Assembly (NCBI GenBank): GCA_903884125.1
Contig: CAISDR010000372.1
Location: 1 to 5,142 of the forward strand
Reading direction: 5' to 3'
Length of the DNA stretch: 5,142 bases
From: an uncultured bacterium
Lineage (GTDB): Bacteria; Pseudomonadota; Alphaproteobacteria; CAISDR01
The notes under the pieces were generated by a model. The model had not been told where the DNA came from. It did no database searches and saw only the letters and a program-made list of their open reading frames with translations. Position numbers and translations under genes: made by a program. Numbering within the stretch: the stretch's first letter is position 1; every line of letters begins with the position of its first letter. Below are positions 1-5,142 of the stretch, piece by piece.

Positions 1-357
1 AACGTGGACATGATCGTCCAGAACGTGTCCGAAGATGGCCGTGCCACCGACATGACATTTACGCTTGGTCGGGCGGACCTTCCGCGCGCATTGCAAACCC
101 TTGAAGCCGCCCGCGAGACAATTGGCCCTGCGCGCATTACCTCAGATGCCAATGTGGCCAAGGTCGCCGTGATCGGTGTGGGCATGCGCTCCCATGTGGG
201 CGTCGCCCAGCGGATGTTCCAGGCACTGGGCGAAAAGGGCATCAATATTCAGGTGATCACCACGTCCGAGATCAAGGTCGCGGTGCTGGTCGCTGAAGAA
301 TACCTGGAATTAGCCGTTCGCAGCCTGCACACAGCCTTCGGGCTGGACGCAAGCTGA
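1..357 (+). CDS. lysC: Aspartate kinase, C-terminal ACT regulatory part (5' end outside the window)
   Basis: The reading frame is open from base 1 and ends at TGA 355-357, giving the last 118 residues. Aspartate kinase phosphorylates L-aspartate to aspartyl-4-phosphate in the cytoplasm, the first step towards lysine, threonine, methionine and diaminopimelate. The catalytic kinase domain is upstream and not visible. Visible residues 1-35 (starting NVDMIVQN) match the end of the first ACT domain. Residues about 51-115 form the second, with the family motifs VIGVGMRSHVGVA (57-69), GINIQVITTSE (80-90) and SEIKVAVLV (89-97). In this family the ACT domains bind feedback inhibitors, usually lysine and/or threonine; which one acts here cannot be read from the tail. 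The GTG at 4 is an internal codon, not a start. No terminator is seen after the stop, and ptsP begins 92 bases on, so co-transcription is plausible. Confidence in the family is very high. Confidence 0.95.
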   Translation, partial: NVDMIVQNVSEDGRATDMTFTLGRADLPRALQTLEAARETIGPARITSDANVAKVAVIGVGMRSHVGVAQRMFQALGEKGINIQVITTSEIKVAVLVAEEYLELAVRSLHTAFGLDAS

Positions 358-367
358 TCATCGGGAT

Positions 368-392
368 GCCGCGCCATGACCGATAGCGCGGC
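368..392 (+). other. GC-rich 7-bp dyad between lysC and ptsP
   Basis: GCCGCGC at 368-374 and GCGCGGC at 386-392 are perfect inverted arms around an 11-base loop. It starts 11 bases after the lysC stop and no T-run follows, so it does not look like a classical intrinsic terminator. It could stabilise the lysC 3' end or partly attenuate read-through into ptsP. The whole spacer is rich in GCGC, so a chance dyad is possible. Confidence 0.35.
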
Positions 393-456
393 CATAGCGT
401 CATTGCGCGTGCGCGCCCGTTATCGCGCCTGCTATCCGGGGGGGCTGTCATGGTGA
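376..456 (+). other. Possible 26-codon leader ORF overlapping the ptsP start
   Basis: ATG 376 opens a 26-codon frame ending at TGA 454-456, just inside ptsP. The peptide reads MTDSAAIASLRVRARYRACY followed by PGGLSW. The bases GGGA at 363-366 lie nine bases before the ATG and could be a weak ribosome binding site. Its stop overlaps the first codons of ptsP (ATG 450), the arrangement expected for translational coupling. The frame is the same as that of lysC, with no other stop between. I recognise no family; a peptide this short may be chance. Confidence 0.2.
438..444 (+). promoter_or_regulatory. Unusual all-G ribosome binding site candidate of ptsP
   Basis: A run of seven G lies five bases before ATG 450 and is the only purine-rich stretch in reach. 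It lacks the central A of GGAGG and is therefore a weak Shine-Dalgarno match. No convincing sigma70 -35/-10 pair lies in 358-449, which fits ptsP being read from a promoter upstream in or before lysC. Confidence 0.45.
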
Positions 457-2714
457 CATCACCCGCAGGCGGACGGGTCTTATTACGACGCTTGCGCGAG
501 GCGATGGCCGAACCGCAGAGCCCGCAGACACGCCTGGACAAAATCGTTCGCATCATCGCGGCCAATATGGTTGCCGAAGTCTGTTCGGTCTATCTGATGC
601 GTGCGGGCGATTGGCTGGAACTTTATGCAACCGAGGGACTTAACCCATCGGCGGTGCATAATTCCCGACTGAAAGTGGGCCAGGGTCTGGTGGGTGACAT
701 TGCTGCCCATGCACGGCCATTAAACCTTTCAGACGCCCCGGAACATCCCAATTTCGTCTATCTGCCGGAGACCGGCGAAGAGGCGTTTCATTCATTCCTG
801 GGCGTACCGGTATTACGTGCTGCGCGCGTGATCGGTGTTCTGGCCGTGCAAAATCAGACGCGGCGTCATTACACAGAGGAAGAGGTTGAGAACCTGCAGA
901 CCGTGGCCATGGTCATGGCGGAAATGGTCGCGCAAGGTGGACTGATCGATCCCAGCGAATGGGAAGAAGCCGCAACCAAGCGCGGTTCGTCTATGCGCTT
1001 TAAAGGTCTGCGCATGGCTGAAGGCATCGCCATGGGACATGCCGTGCTGCACGAACCTCGCGTTGAAATCACCCAAATGATCGCGGATGACGCAGGCGTC
1101 GAGCGCCAACGTCTGACTCGCGGCATTGATGCCTTGCGTAAGTCCATCGACCTGATGCTGGCCGATGTTGATCTGGCACCTCATGGCGAACACCGCGAAG
1201 TGCTGGAAGCCTATCGGATGTTTGCCCATGACGCGGGCTGGCTGACCAAGCTTGAAGATGCCATCGACAGCGGCCTTACCGCCGAGGCTGCGGTTGAACG
1301 CGTACAGCTGGATCTGAACGCAAGACTGTCGCGATCAACAGACACCTATTTGCGCGAACGCATTCAGGATTTGGATGATCTCGCCCATCGGCTGTTACGC
1401 CATCTTGCCGGCAAGGCGGATACTGCTGCCCACGAAGGCCTGCCGGATGATGCCATCGTGATAGCGCGATCCATGGGGCCTGCGGAATTGCTGGATTATG
1501 ACCGCACCAAATTAAAAGGCGTGGTGCTTGAAGAAGGCTCGCCCACCTCGCACGTGGCCATTGTCGCCCGTGCCTTGGAAATACCGCTGGTTGGCAAGGT
1601 TGAAGGCCTGATTGATCGGATTGATCCTGATATGCGCCTGATCGTCGATGGCGAGCAGGGCGAAATCTTCCTGAACCCGGGACCTGAAATCATCCGGGCT
1701 TACGAAGAAAAAAATGCGCTGCGTGCCCAGCGGCAGGCGGCTTTCGCAGCCATACGGGACGAACCGGCGGTCACCCGGGACGGGGTTGAAGTAAAGCTGA
1801 ACATCAATGCCGGGCTATTGGTGGATCTGCCGCATCTGGTGGAAACAGGCGCCAATGGCATTGGCCTGTTCAGGACCGAATTGCAGTTCATGGTGGGCTC
1901 GGCATTCCCGCGTCTGGGTGACCAGACGGAACTGTACAAGGCCGTAATGGATGCCGCCGATGGCAAGCCCGTCGTCTTTCGGACGCTGGATATCGGCGGG
2001 GACAAGGCCCTGCCCTATCTGGAAATCGAGCCCGAGGAAAACCCGGCTTTGGGCTGGCGGGCCATCCGCATTGCGCTGGATCGACCGGCGCTGCTGCGAT
2101 ACCAAAGCCGCGCGCTGTTGCAGGCAGCAGGCGGCAGGCCGCTATCCATCATGTTCCCTATGATTTCTGATGTTTCCGAATTCATTGCCGCCAAGGCCGT
2201 GCTGGAAAAAGAGGTCGGCAGGCTGCGCCAGCTAAACCGGCCAACCCCTGAGAATCTTAAGGTCGGCACCATGCTTGAAGTACCAAGCCTGGCTTTCCAA
2301 CTGCCCGCTCTTTTGCCAATGGTGGATTTTGTATCCGTCGGTTCGAATGATTTGATGCAGTTCTTTTTTGCTTCCGACCGGGGCAATCCAAGACTTGCCG
2401 ACCGATATGATTATTTGTGCCCGCCGGTTTTTGCATTGCTACGACACATCTCAAAATCGTGTGATGCCGCCAATGTTCCGTTAACCTTGTGCGGCGAGAT
2501 GGCGGGTCGCCCGCTAGAAGCTATGGCATTGGTCGGATTGGGATTTCGGTCACTTTCAATGACCCCGGCGGCGATTGGCCCGGTCAAGGTCATGATCCGT
2601 AGTCTGGACCAGTCAGCGCTGGCAAGGCTTTTGGAACAGTTAACTGACCGGCCAGATCACACGGTTAGAGCGGAATTGGCTGCCTTTGCCGAAGCCAATG
2701 GCGTCGCCGTCTGA
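450..2714 (+). CDS. ptsP: Phosphoenolpyruvate-protein phosphotransferase PtsP (Enzyme I-Ntr) with GAF domain
   Basis: This cytoplasmic enzyme takes phosphate from PEP onto a histidine and passes it to the HPr-like NPr and then EIIA-Ntr, the nitrogen PTS phosphorelay. In studied Proteobacteria its GAF domain senses nitrogen status (glutamine). The 754 residues are full length for the family. The order is GAF (about 11-160), PEP-utiliser N-terminal/HPr-binding region (about 184-307), mobile phosphohistidine domain (about 330-402), then the PEP-binding TIM barrel (about 425-720). The phosphorylated His is H368 in GSPTSHVAIVAR. Barrel motifs are intact: GIGLFRTE (R475), RTLDIGGDK (R511), NPALGWRAIR, LEVPS (E610), GSNDLMQF (N633, D634), DRGN (R644) and the catalytic C681 in LCGEMAG. 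These match E. coli Enzyme I residues R296, R332, E431, N454/D455 and C502 from memory. ATG 450 is chosen because the conserved LLRRLREAMAE segment begins at residue 11 and an in-frame TAG at 384-386 blocks longer starts. No defect is seen. Unlike sugar-PTS Enzyme I, the GAF domain marks it as PtsP. Confidence 0.97.
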   Translation: MVTSPAGGRVLLRRLREAMAEPQSPQTRLDKIVRIIAANMVAEVCSVYLMRAGDWLELYATEGLNPSAVHNSRLKVGQGLVGDIAAHARPLNLSDAPEHPNFVYLPETGEEAFHSFLGVPVLRAARVIGVLAVQNQTRRHYTEEEVENLQTVAMVMAEMVAQGGLIDPSEWEEAATKRGSSMRFKGLRMAEGIAMGHAVLHEPRVEITQMIADDAGVERQRLTRGIDALRKSIDLMLADVDLAPHGEHREVLEAYRMFAHDAGWLTKLEDAIDSGLTAEAAVERVQLDLNARLSRSTDTYLRERIQDLDDLAHRLLRHLAGKADTAAHEGLPDDAIVIARSMGPAELLDYDRTKLKGVVLEEGSPTSHVAIVARALEIPLVGKVEGLIDRIDPDMRLIVDGEQGEIFLNPGPEIIRAYEEKNALRAQRQAAFAAIRDEPAVTRDGVEVKLNINAGLLVDLPHLVETGANGIGLFRTELQFMVGSAFPRLGDQTELYKAVMDAADGKPVVFRTLDIGGDKALPYLEIEPEENPALGWRAIRIALDRPALLRYQSRALLQAAGGRPLSIMFPMISDVSEFIAAKAVLEKEVGRLRQLNRPTPENLKVGTMLEVPSLAFQLPALLPMVDFVSVGSNDLMQFFFASDRGNPRLADRYDYLCPPVFALLRHISKSCDAANVPLTLCGEMAGRPLEAMALVGLGFRSLSMTPAAIGPVKVMIRSLDQSALARLLEQLTDRPDHTVRAELAAFAEANGVAV

Positions 2715-2740
2715 GCGAATCAGTTTATCTTCGTATGTCC

Positions 2741-2768
2741 GATTATTGTTGCCAGTCCAGTAATAATT
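2741..2768 (+). other. AT-rich hairpin downstream of ptsP
   Basis: Bases 2742-2747 (ATTATT) pair with 2762-2767 (AATAAT). The stem extends inward through two G-U pairs, T2750-A2759 and G2751-C2758 to a six-base loop at 2752-2757, about 10 bp in all. It begins 27 bases after the ptsP stop. The stem is AT-rich and the following bases (TAACTTAAATT) are not a clean T-run, so this is at best a weak terminator or a 3'-end stabiliser. Confidence 0.35.
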
Positions 2769-2828
2769 AACTTAAATTGCCCGCAATTCACGACGGTGTA
2801 TCCAAGGCTATTTCTGACTTTCCGACGG

Positions 2829-2854
2829 CTTTGTTCGCAAAGTTCTTTGAACAA
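2829..2854 (+). promoter_or_regulatory. Nested inverted repeats upstream of the RodZ-like gene
   Basis: Three overlapping symmetries share this stretch. CTTTG 2829-2833 and CAAAG 2838-2842 flank TTCG, giving a small tetraloop hairpin. CAAAG 2838-2842 and CTTTG 2845-2849 flank TT. TTGTTC 2831-2836 and GAACAA 2849-2854 are inverted arms 12 bases apart. These pairings exclude one another. The site lies about 85-110 bases before the start codon and could be an operator or a weak terminator (TTCTTT follows the first hairpin). No regulator family is recognised. Confidence 0.35.
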
Positions 2855-2869
2855 CCTTACATCGAAACG

Positions 2870-2882
2870 AAACTTGAAGTTT
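2870..2882. promoter_or_regulatory. 13-base perfect palindrome AAACTT-G-AAGTTT
   Basis: AAACTT at 2870-2875 and AAGTTT at 2877-2882 are perfect inverted arms around one G. The site lies 55 bases before the RodZ-like start codon in an otherwise structureless leader. The size and tight symmetry suit a dimeric DNA-binding protein, but no factor can be named and AT-rich palindromes of this size do occur by chance. Confidence 0.3.
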
Positions 2883-2921
2883 TAGGGGTGTCCGTGCGGT
2901 CACTCCAAAGGTGTATTCGCC

Positions 2922-2926
2922 GGGAG
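2922..2926 (+). promoter_or_regulatory. Ribosome binding site deciding the RodZ-like start
   Basis: GGGAG ends 11 bases before ATG 2938. The competing in-frame GTG at 2911 has only CCAAAG directly against it, with no room for a Shine-Dalgarno spacer. This favours ATG 2938 over a start nine codons earlier. Confidence 0.55.
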
Positions 2927-2937
2927 CGGGCCAGCAA

Positions 2938-4368
2938 ATGACTCAACCAGACCAAGCGACTGGCACCCCATCTTCCGGGGGGGCCGAGCCGGTAAAGCCA
3001 ATTGTTGATGATGCCGACGCGGCGACCAACCGCAAACGACTTCACCTGCGCGAAGTGTCACTGACGGGCACGGAGACGACCGAGACTTATGACGGCATCG
3101 GGGCACAACTGGGTGCGGCACGTCTGGCCCTTGGTCTTGATCTGGATCGGGCCGCTTTGGAACTGCGAATCCGACGCTCATATATCGAAGCTATTGAATC
3201 GGGCCGTTTCGACGCCCTGCCGGGTCAGGCCTATACACAGGGCTTTGTCCGCAGCTATGCCAGTTTTCTGCGTCTGGACCCGGAAGATATTCTGGAGCGC
3301 CTGCGCGAGGAAACAAGGGCGCGCCGCAAATCTGACGAACTGGTATTTCCAACTCCGATGGCGGAAGCACGCCTGCCTGGTCTGCGCGTGCTTGCCTTGT
3401 CTCTGCTGATTGCAGGTGTTGTTTATGTCGGCTGGGCGATGTCGAACTGGGAACCCTCGGTTTCTGAACGAATTCCACCTGTGCCGGACAATTTGGTCAA
3501 TCGACCTACAACCCCGCCTGCCCCATCACAACCCACATCGGTGAACACTGCGCCGGGGATTGTGGCTGATACCGTACCTCCTGCCCCGGTTCTACCAAAG
3601 CCTGATCGCCCCCCCGCGACACCCGCGCCTGCTGTATCTGCGCCGCCTTCAATGGCACTGGTTGGTCCAGCCTATTTGGATCTGCCGACACTGCCTGCAA
3701 TTGCCGTTTCGGATACGCCGTCTCTGGTCAGCGCCCCTGTGCTGTTTCAGCCAACCGCGCAGACGAACAAGACCCCGGACACCAAACCGGTTGATGGGGC
3801 CAAATCACACGTCTTTGGCGCTACGGATCCATCACATATCGTGATCAAGGCCAATGCCGACACCTGGATCAAGGTTGACGAGCCCGGGGGAAATGGTCTG
3901 CTGCGCCGGGTTTTGCGTGCCGGGGATTCATACAATGTGCCCGACCGGTCCGACCTGATCATGTCATTGGGTTCTGCCGGGGCTGTTGAAATTCTGATTG
4001 ATGGCGAGACCGCCCCCAGCCTGGGCAATACCGGCGAAATGCGCCAGAAAATTCCGCTGGATTCAGACGTGCTGAAACGTGGCCTTCCCAAGCCTGCCAG
4101 ACCATCCAAGTCCGTAAAAAAGACAGCCCCGATGCCTGAAACAGACGCTGCTCCGGCCGAACCGGCAGCAGCTGAGGCCGCCAGCCCGGCTGGAAGCACA
4201 AAGGAAGTCCCACCCAAGGAGACATCTGCCCCCACGTCGGGTGCCCCCACTTCAGGTGCCCCCGCAGAGGGTGCGCCATCGGGAAATGCAGCAGTATCGC
4301 CTGCATCGACACTTCCCCTGGCCGGACCGGCCAATGGCGGAGATGGGGCTGGAAAGCCGCGTAACTAG
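2938..4368 (+). CDS. rodZ: RodZ-like cytoskeletal membrane protein (HTH_25 - one TM - DUF4115)
   Basis: RodZ anchors the actin-like MreB filament to the inner membrane and supports lateral wall growth. The 476-residue product shows the family order. A non-conserved polar N-terminus (1-53) is followed by a cytoplasmic RodZ-type helix-turn-helix (about 54-118, from IGAQLGAARLALGL to LRLDPEDIL). After a basic stretch (RLREETRARRK) comes a single membrane span (about 150-168), predicted Nin-Cout. Then follow a Pro-rich periplasmic linker (about 172-290) and a DUF4115 beta domain (about 297-380). Aligned by eye with E. coli RodZ from memory, Y99 and F103 fall at MreB-contacting F60 and Y64, so both aromatics are kept. 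The Ala/Pro/Ser tail (395-476) contains APTSG repeats. E. coli RodZ is 337 residues, so linker and tails are long here. A 223-base gap upstream suggests its own promoter, though I could not place one confidently. Like E. coli rodZ it sits directly before ispG. GTG 2911 is an alternative start. RodZ also affects transcription or biofilm in some species, so exact function here is inferred. Confidence 0.85.
   Translation: MTQPDQATGTPSSGGAEPVKPIVDDADAATNRKRLHLREVSLTGTETTETYDGIGAQLGAARLALGLDLDRAALELRIRRSYIEAIESGRFDALPGQAYTQGFVRSYASFLRLDPEDILERLREETRARRKSDELVFPTPMAEARLPGLRVLALSLLIAGVVYVGWAMSNWEPSVSERIPPVPDNLVNRPTTPPAPSQPTSVNTAPGIVADTVPPAPVLPKPDRPPATPAPAVSAPPSMALVGPAYLDLPTLPAIAVSDTPSLVSAPVLFQPTAQTNKTPDTKPVDGAKSHVFGATDPSHIVIKANADTWIKVDEPGGNGLLRRVLRAGDSYNVPDRSDLIMSLGSAGAVEILIDGETAPSLGNTGEMRQKIPLDSDVLKRGLPKPARPSKSVKKTAPMPETDAAPAEPAAAEAASPAGSTKEVPPKETSAPTSGAPTSGAPAEGAPSGNAAVSPASTLPLAGPANGGDGAGKPRN
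4228..4287 (+). repeat. 15-base tandem repeat coding for APTSG units
   Basis: GCCCCCACGTCGGGT (4228-4242) is followed by GCCCCCACTTCAGGT (4243-4257) and GCCCCCGCAGAGGGT (4258-4272), then a decayed unit starting GCGCCATCGGG (4273). In the reading frame these give APTSG, APTSG, APAEG and APSG at residues 431-449. Differences at third positions between units 1 and 2 mean the duplication is not fresh. The in-frame unit length lets copy number change without a frameshift. Confidence 0.8.
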
Positions 4369-4389
4369 ACAACGGGTATCTCTTTACAA

Positions 4390-4427
4390 GCATAGCCCCT
4401 CGCGCTGAGCTTTTGAAAATGCTATGC
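4390..4427 (+). other. Inverted repeat GCATAGC / GCTATGC after the RodZ-like gene
   Basis: GCATAGC 4390-4396 and GCTATGC 4421-4427 are perfect 7-base arms, 24 bases apart. Within the loop a smaller hairpin (AGCTTTT-G-AAAA-T-GCT, 4408-4423) competes for the right arm. No T-run follows, so it is not a standard terminator. The arms flank the candidate -35 box of ispG at 4413-4418, so an operator role is also possible. Confidence 0.4.
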
Positions 4428-4440
4428 CCTAAGACATAAA
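4413..4440 (+). promoter_or_regulatory. Candidate sigma70-type promoter of ispG
   Basis: TTGAAA at 4413-4418 matches five of six bases of TTGACA. CATAAA at 4435-4440, 16 bases downstream, matches four of six bases of TATAAT. Transcription would begin near 4446-4448, giving a leader of about 77 bases before ATG 4525. This is the best promoter pair I found in the window, but the -10 lacks the usual final T. Confidence 0.45.
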
Positions 4441-4447
4441 AGCCCGA

Positions 4448-4485
4448 GATTCTGGCGGTTGCAGCATGTGCCAGCCTGCCAGATC
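4448..4485 (+). ncRNA. Bulged 15-bp hairpin in the ispG leader
   Basis: Four stem segments stack with single-base bulges: 4448-4449 with 4484-4485, 4451-4456 with 4478-4483, 4457-4460 with 4473-4476 (one G-U pair), and 4461-4463 with 4469-4471. The loop is GCATG (4464-4468). Bases 4450, 4477 and 4472 are bulged. There is no T-run behind it, so it is not an intrinsic terminator. It starts where transcripts from the candidate promoter would start, which suits a 5'-end stabiliser or a regulatory leader element. No known riboswitch class is recognised. Confidence 0.4.
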
Positions 4486-4489
4486 ACAG

Positions 4490-4502
4490 GTTCAATCTGA
4501 AC
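4490..4502 (+). other. Small hairpin GTTCA-ATC-TGAAC in the ispG leader
   Basis: GTTCA at 4490-4494 and TGAAC at 4498-4502 pair around a three-base loop, four bases after the larger hairpin and eight bases before the ribosome binding site. It leaves the binding site free. On its own it is weak and could be chance. Confidence 0.25.
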
Positions 4503-4510
4503 GGATTTCA

Positions 4511-4516
4511 AGAGAG
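4511..4516 (+). promoter_or_regulatory. Ribosome binding site of ispG
   Basis: AGAGAG ends eight bases before ATG 4525, an acceptable though weak Shine-Dalgarno sequence. It overlaps the start of a GCATAG copy (4516-4521) that also occurs at 4390-4395 and, inverted, at 4422-4427. Confidence 0.6.
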
Positions 4517-4524
4517 CATAGACC

Positions 4525-5142
4525 ATGAGCGTGCGCCCTTATCGTGACATTGCCCGCCGCGTTTCACGCAAGATCCATGTGGGCAAAGTCCCTGTCGGCG
4601 GAGATGCCCCGATCTCGGTTCAGTCCATGACCAATACGCTGACATCGGATGCGAAGGCGACGATTGAACAGATCCGTGGTCTGGAAGAAGCCGGTGCGGA
4701 TATAGTCCGCGTTTCCGTGCCGGACGAGGATTCAACCCGCACCCTGCGCGAGATTGTTCGCAACGTCAAAGTCCCGATCGTCGCCGACATTCATTTTCAT
4801 TACAAACGCGCAATCGAGGCAGCGCAGGCGGGTGCCGCCTGCCTGCGGATCAATCCGGGCAATATCGGATCAGCCGACCGCGTGCGCGATGTTGTAAACG
4901 CTGCCAAGGATTATGGCTGTTCCATGCGTATCGGCGTCAATGCCGGCAGCCTTGAAAAACATCTGCTGGAACGTTTTGGTGAACCCTGTCCCGAAGCGAT
5001 GGTTGAAAGCGCGATGGAACACATGCGCATCCTGCAAGATCACGACTTTCACGAATTCAAGATTTCGGTCAAGGCATCCGATGTGTTTCTGGCGGTTGCG
5101 GCTTATCAGGGCCTGGCCGAGGCGTGCGATTATCCCCTGCAT
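4525..5142 (+). CDS. ispG: 4-hydroxy-3-methylbut-2-enyl diphosphate synthase, N-terminal part (runs off the window)
   Basis: IspG (GcpE) is the iron-sulfur enzyme of the MEP pathway that reductively opens methylerythritol cyclodiphosphate to HMBPP in the cytoplasm, feeding ubiquinone, hopanoid and undecaprenyl lipid synthesis. The frame runs from ATG 4525 without a stop to the window end, 206 codons of about 370-380 expected. It covers the TIM-barrel substrate domain. Family motifs are APISVQSMTNTLTSD (28-42), GADIVRVSVP (57-66), VPIVADIHFHYKRA (83-96), CLRINPGNIG (106-115), MRIGVNAGSLEKHL (134-147), and FKISVKASDVFLAV (178-191). It follows E. coli IspG nearly motif for motif by memory. The cysteines binding the [4Fe-4S] cluster lie in the missing C-terminal part, so completeness cannot be judged. 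The start fits the usual N-terminus and has a binding site eight bases before it. A 156-base gap and candidate promoter upstream suggest it can be transcribed apart from rodZ. hisS is the expected next gene. Confidence 0.97.
   Translation, partial: MSVRPYRDIARRVSRKIHVGKVPVGGDAPISVQSMTNTLTSDAKATIEQIRGLEEAGADIVRVSVPDEDSTRTLREIVRNVKVPIVADIHFHYKRAIEAAQAGAACLRINPGNIGSADRVRDVVNAAKDYGCSMRIGVNAGSLEKHLLERFGEPCPEAMVESAMEHMRILQDHDFHEFKISVKASDVFLAVAAYQGLAEACDYPLH

Noticed and set aside
4..6. GTG 4 as a true gene start
   Set aside because: The frame is open to base 1 and the residues on both sides belong to the first ACT domain of aspartate kinase.
813..1229. 138-codon open frame on the minus strand inside ptsP
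   Set aside because: It lies wholly within the conserved GAF and N-terminal regions of PtsP and its translation resembles no protein family.
2761..2778. Possible CtrA cell-cycle regulator site (two TTAA motifs)
   Set aside because: The TTAA motifs at 2767-2770 and 2772-2775 are one base apart, not the seven required by TTAA-N7-TTAA.
2777..2804. Possible promoter TTGCCC-16-TATCCA for the RodZ-like gene
   Set aside because: The -10 matches only three of six consensus bases, too weak to list as a feature in an AT-rich gap where such pairs arise readily.
2911..2937. GTG 2911 as the start of the RodZ-like protein
   Set aside because: No Shine-Dalgarno sequence lies at a usable distance, whereas GGGAG precedes ATG 2938. 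The extra nine residues contain nothing conserved.
3747..4334. 195-codon open frame on the minus strand inside the RodZ-like gene
   Set aside because: It is the complement of the Ala/Pro-rich tail and DUF4115 region. Its composition is low-complexity Gly/Ala/Ser, it has no recognisable domain, and the plus strand has clear family motifs.
4481..4505. Possible tRNA T-arm (GGTTCAATC) in the ispG leader
   Set aside because: The flanking bases do not form the 5-bp T-stem, and no anticodon arm or acceptor stem surrounds it.

Overview
The window carries four co-oriented plus-strand genes of an ordinary, moderately GC-rich alphaproteobacterial chromosome. In order they are the 3' end of lysC (aspartate kinase), a complete ptsP (nitrogen-PTS Enzyme I), a complete gene for a RodZ-like cytoskeletal membrane protein, and the 5' part of ispG (isoprenoid biosynthesis). 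The lysC-ptsP pairing is typical of Alphaproteobacteria. The PtsP, RodZ-like and IspG sequences look like those of Rhodospirillales-type organisms. A Thalassospira-like source is a guess from general resemblance, not something I could test. I see no insertion sequence, phage gene, tRNA, rRNA, CRISPR array or other sign of recent transfer.

Layout: 1-357 holds the regulatory ACT region of aspartate kinase. 358-449 is a short GC-rich spacer with a 7-bp dyad and a possible 26-codon leader ORF that runs into the ptsP start. 450-2714 is ptsP with all catalytic motifs intact. 2715-2937 is an AT-richer gap with an AT-rich 3' hairpin and a cluster of small palindromes, probably holding the regulatory signals of the next gene. 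2938-4368 is the RodZ-like gene (cytoplasmic HTH, one membrane span, Pro-rich linker, DUF4115, Ala/Pro tail). 4369-4524 is a second intergenic region with a candidate sigma70-type promoter and a 15-bp bulged hairpin that would sit at the 5' end of the ispG transcript. 4525 to the window end is the first 206 codons of ispG.

The genes belong to core metabolism and cell growth rather than to one pathway. LysC starts the aspartate family of amino acids (lysine, threonine, methionine and the cell-wall precursor diaminopimelate). PtsP is the nitrogen-sensing start of the PTS-Ntr phosphorelay. RodZ links MreB to the wall-elongation machinery. IspG makes the isoprenoid precursors from which the wall lipid carrier undecaprenyl phosphate is built. 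The rodZ-ispG adjacency is the same as in Escherichia coli, so this is an old conserved neighbourhood.

I found no previously undescribed system. The parts most worth a second look are the non-coding leaders (ispG, the RodZ-like gene and ptsP) and the long low-complexity extensions of the RodZ-like protein.
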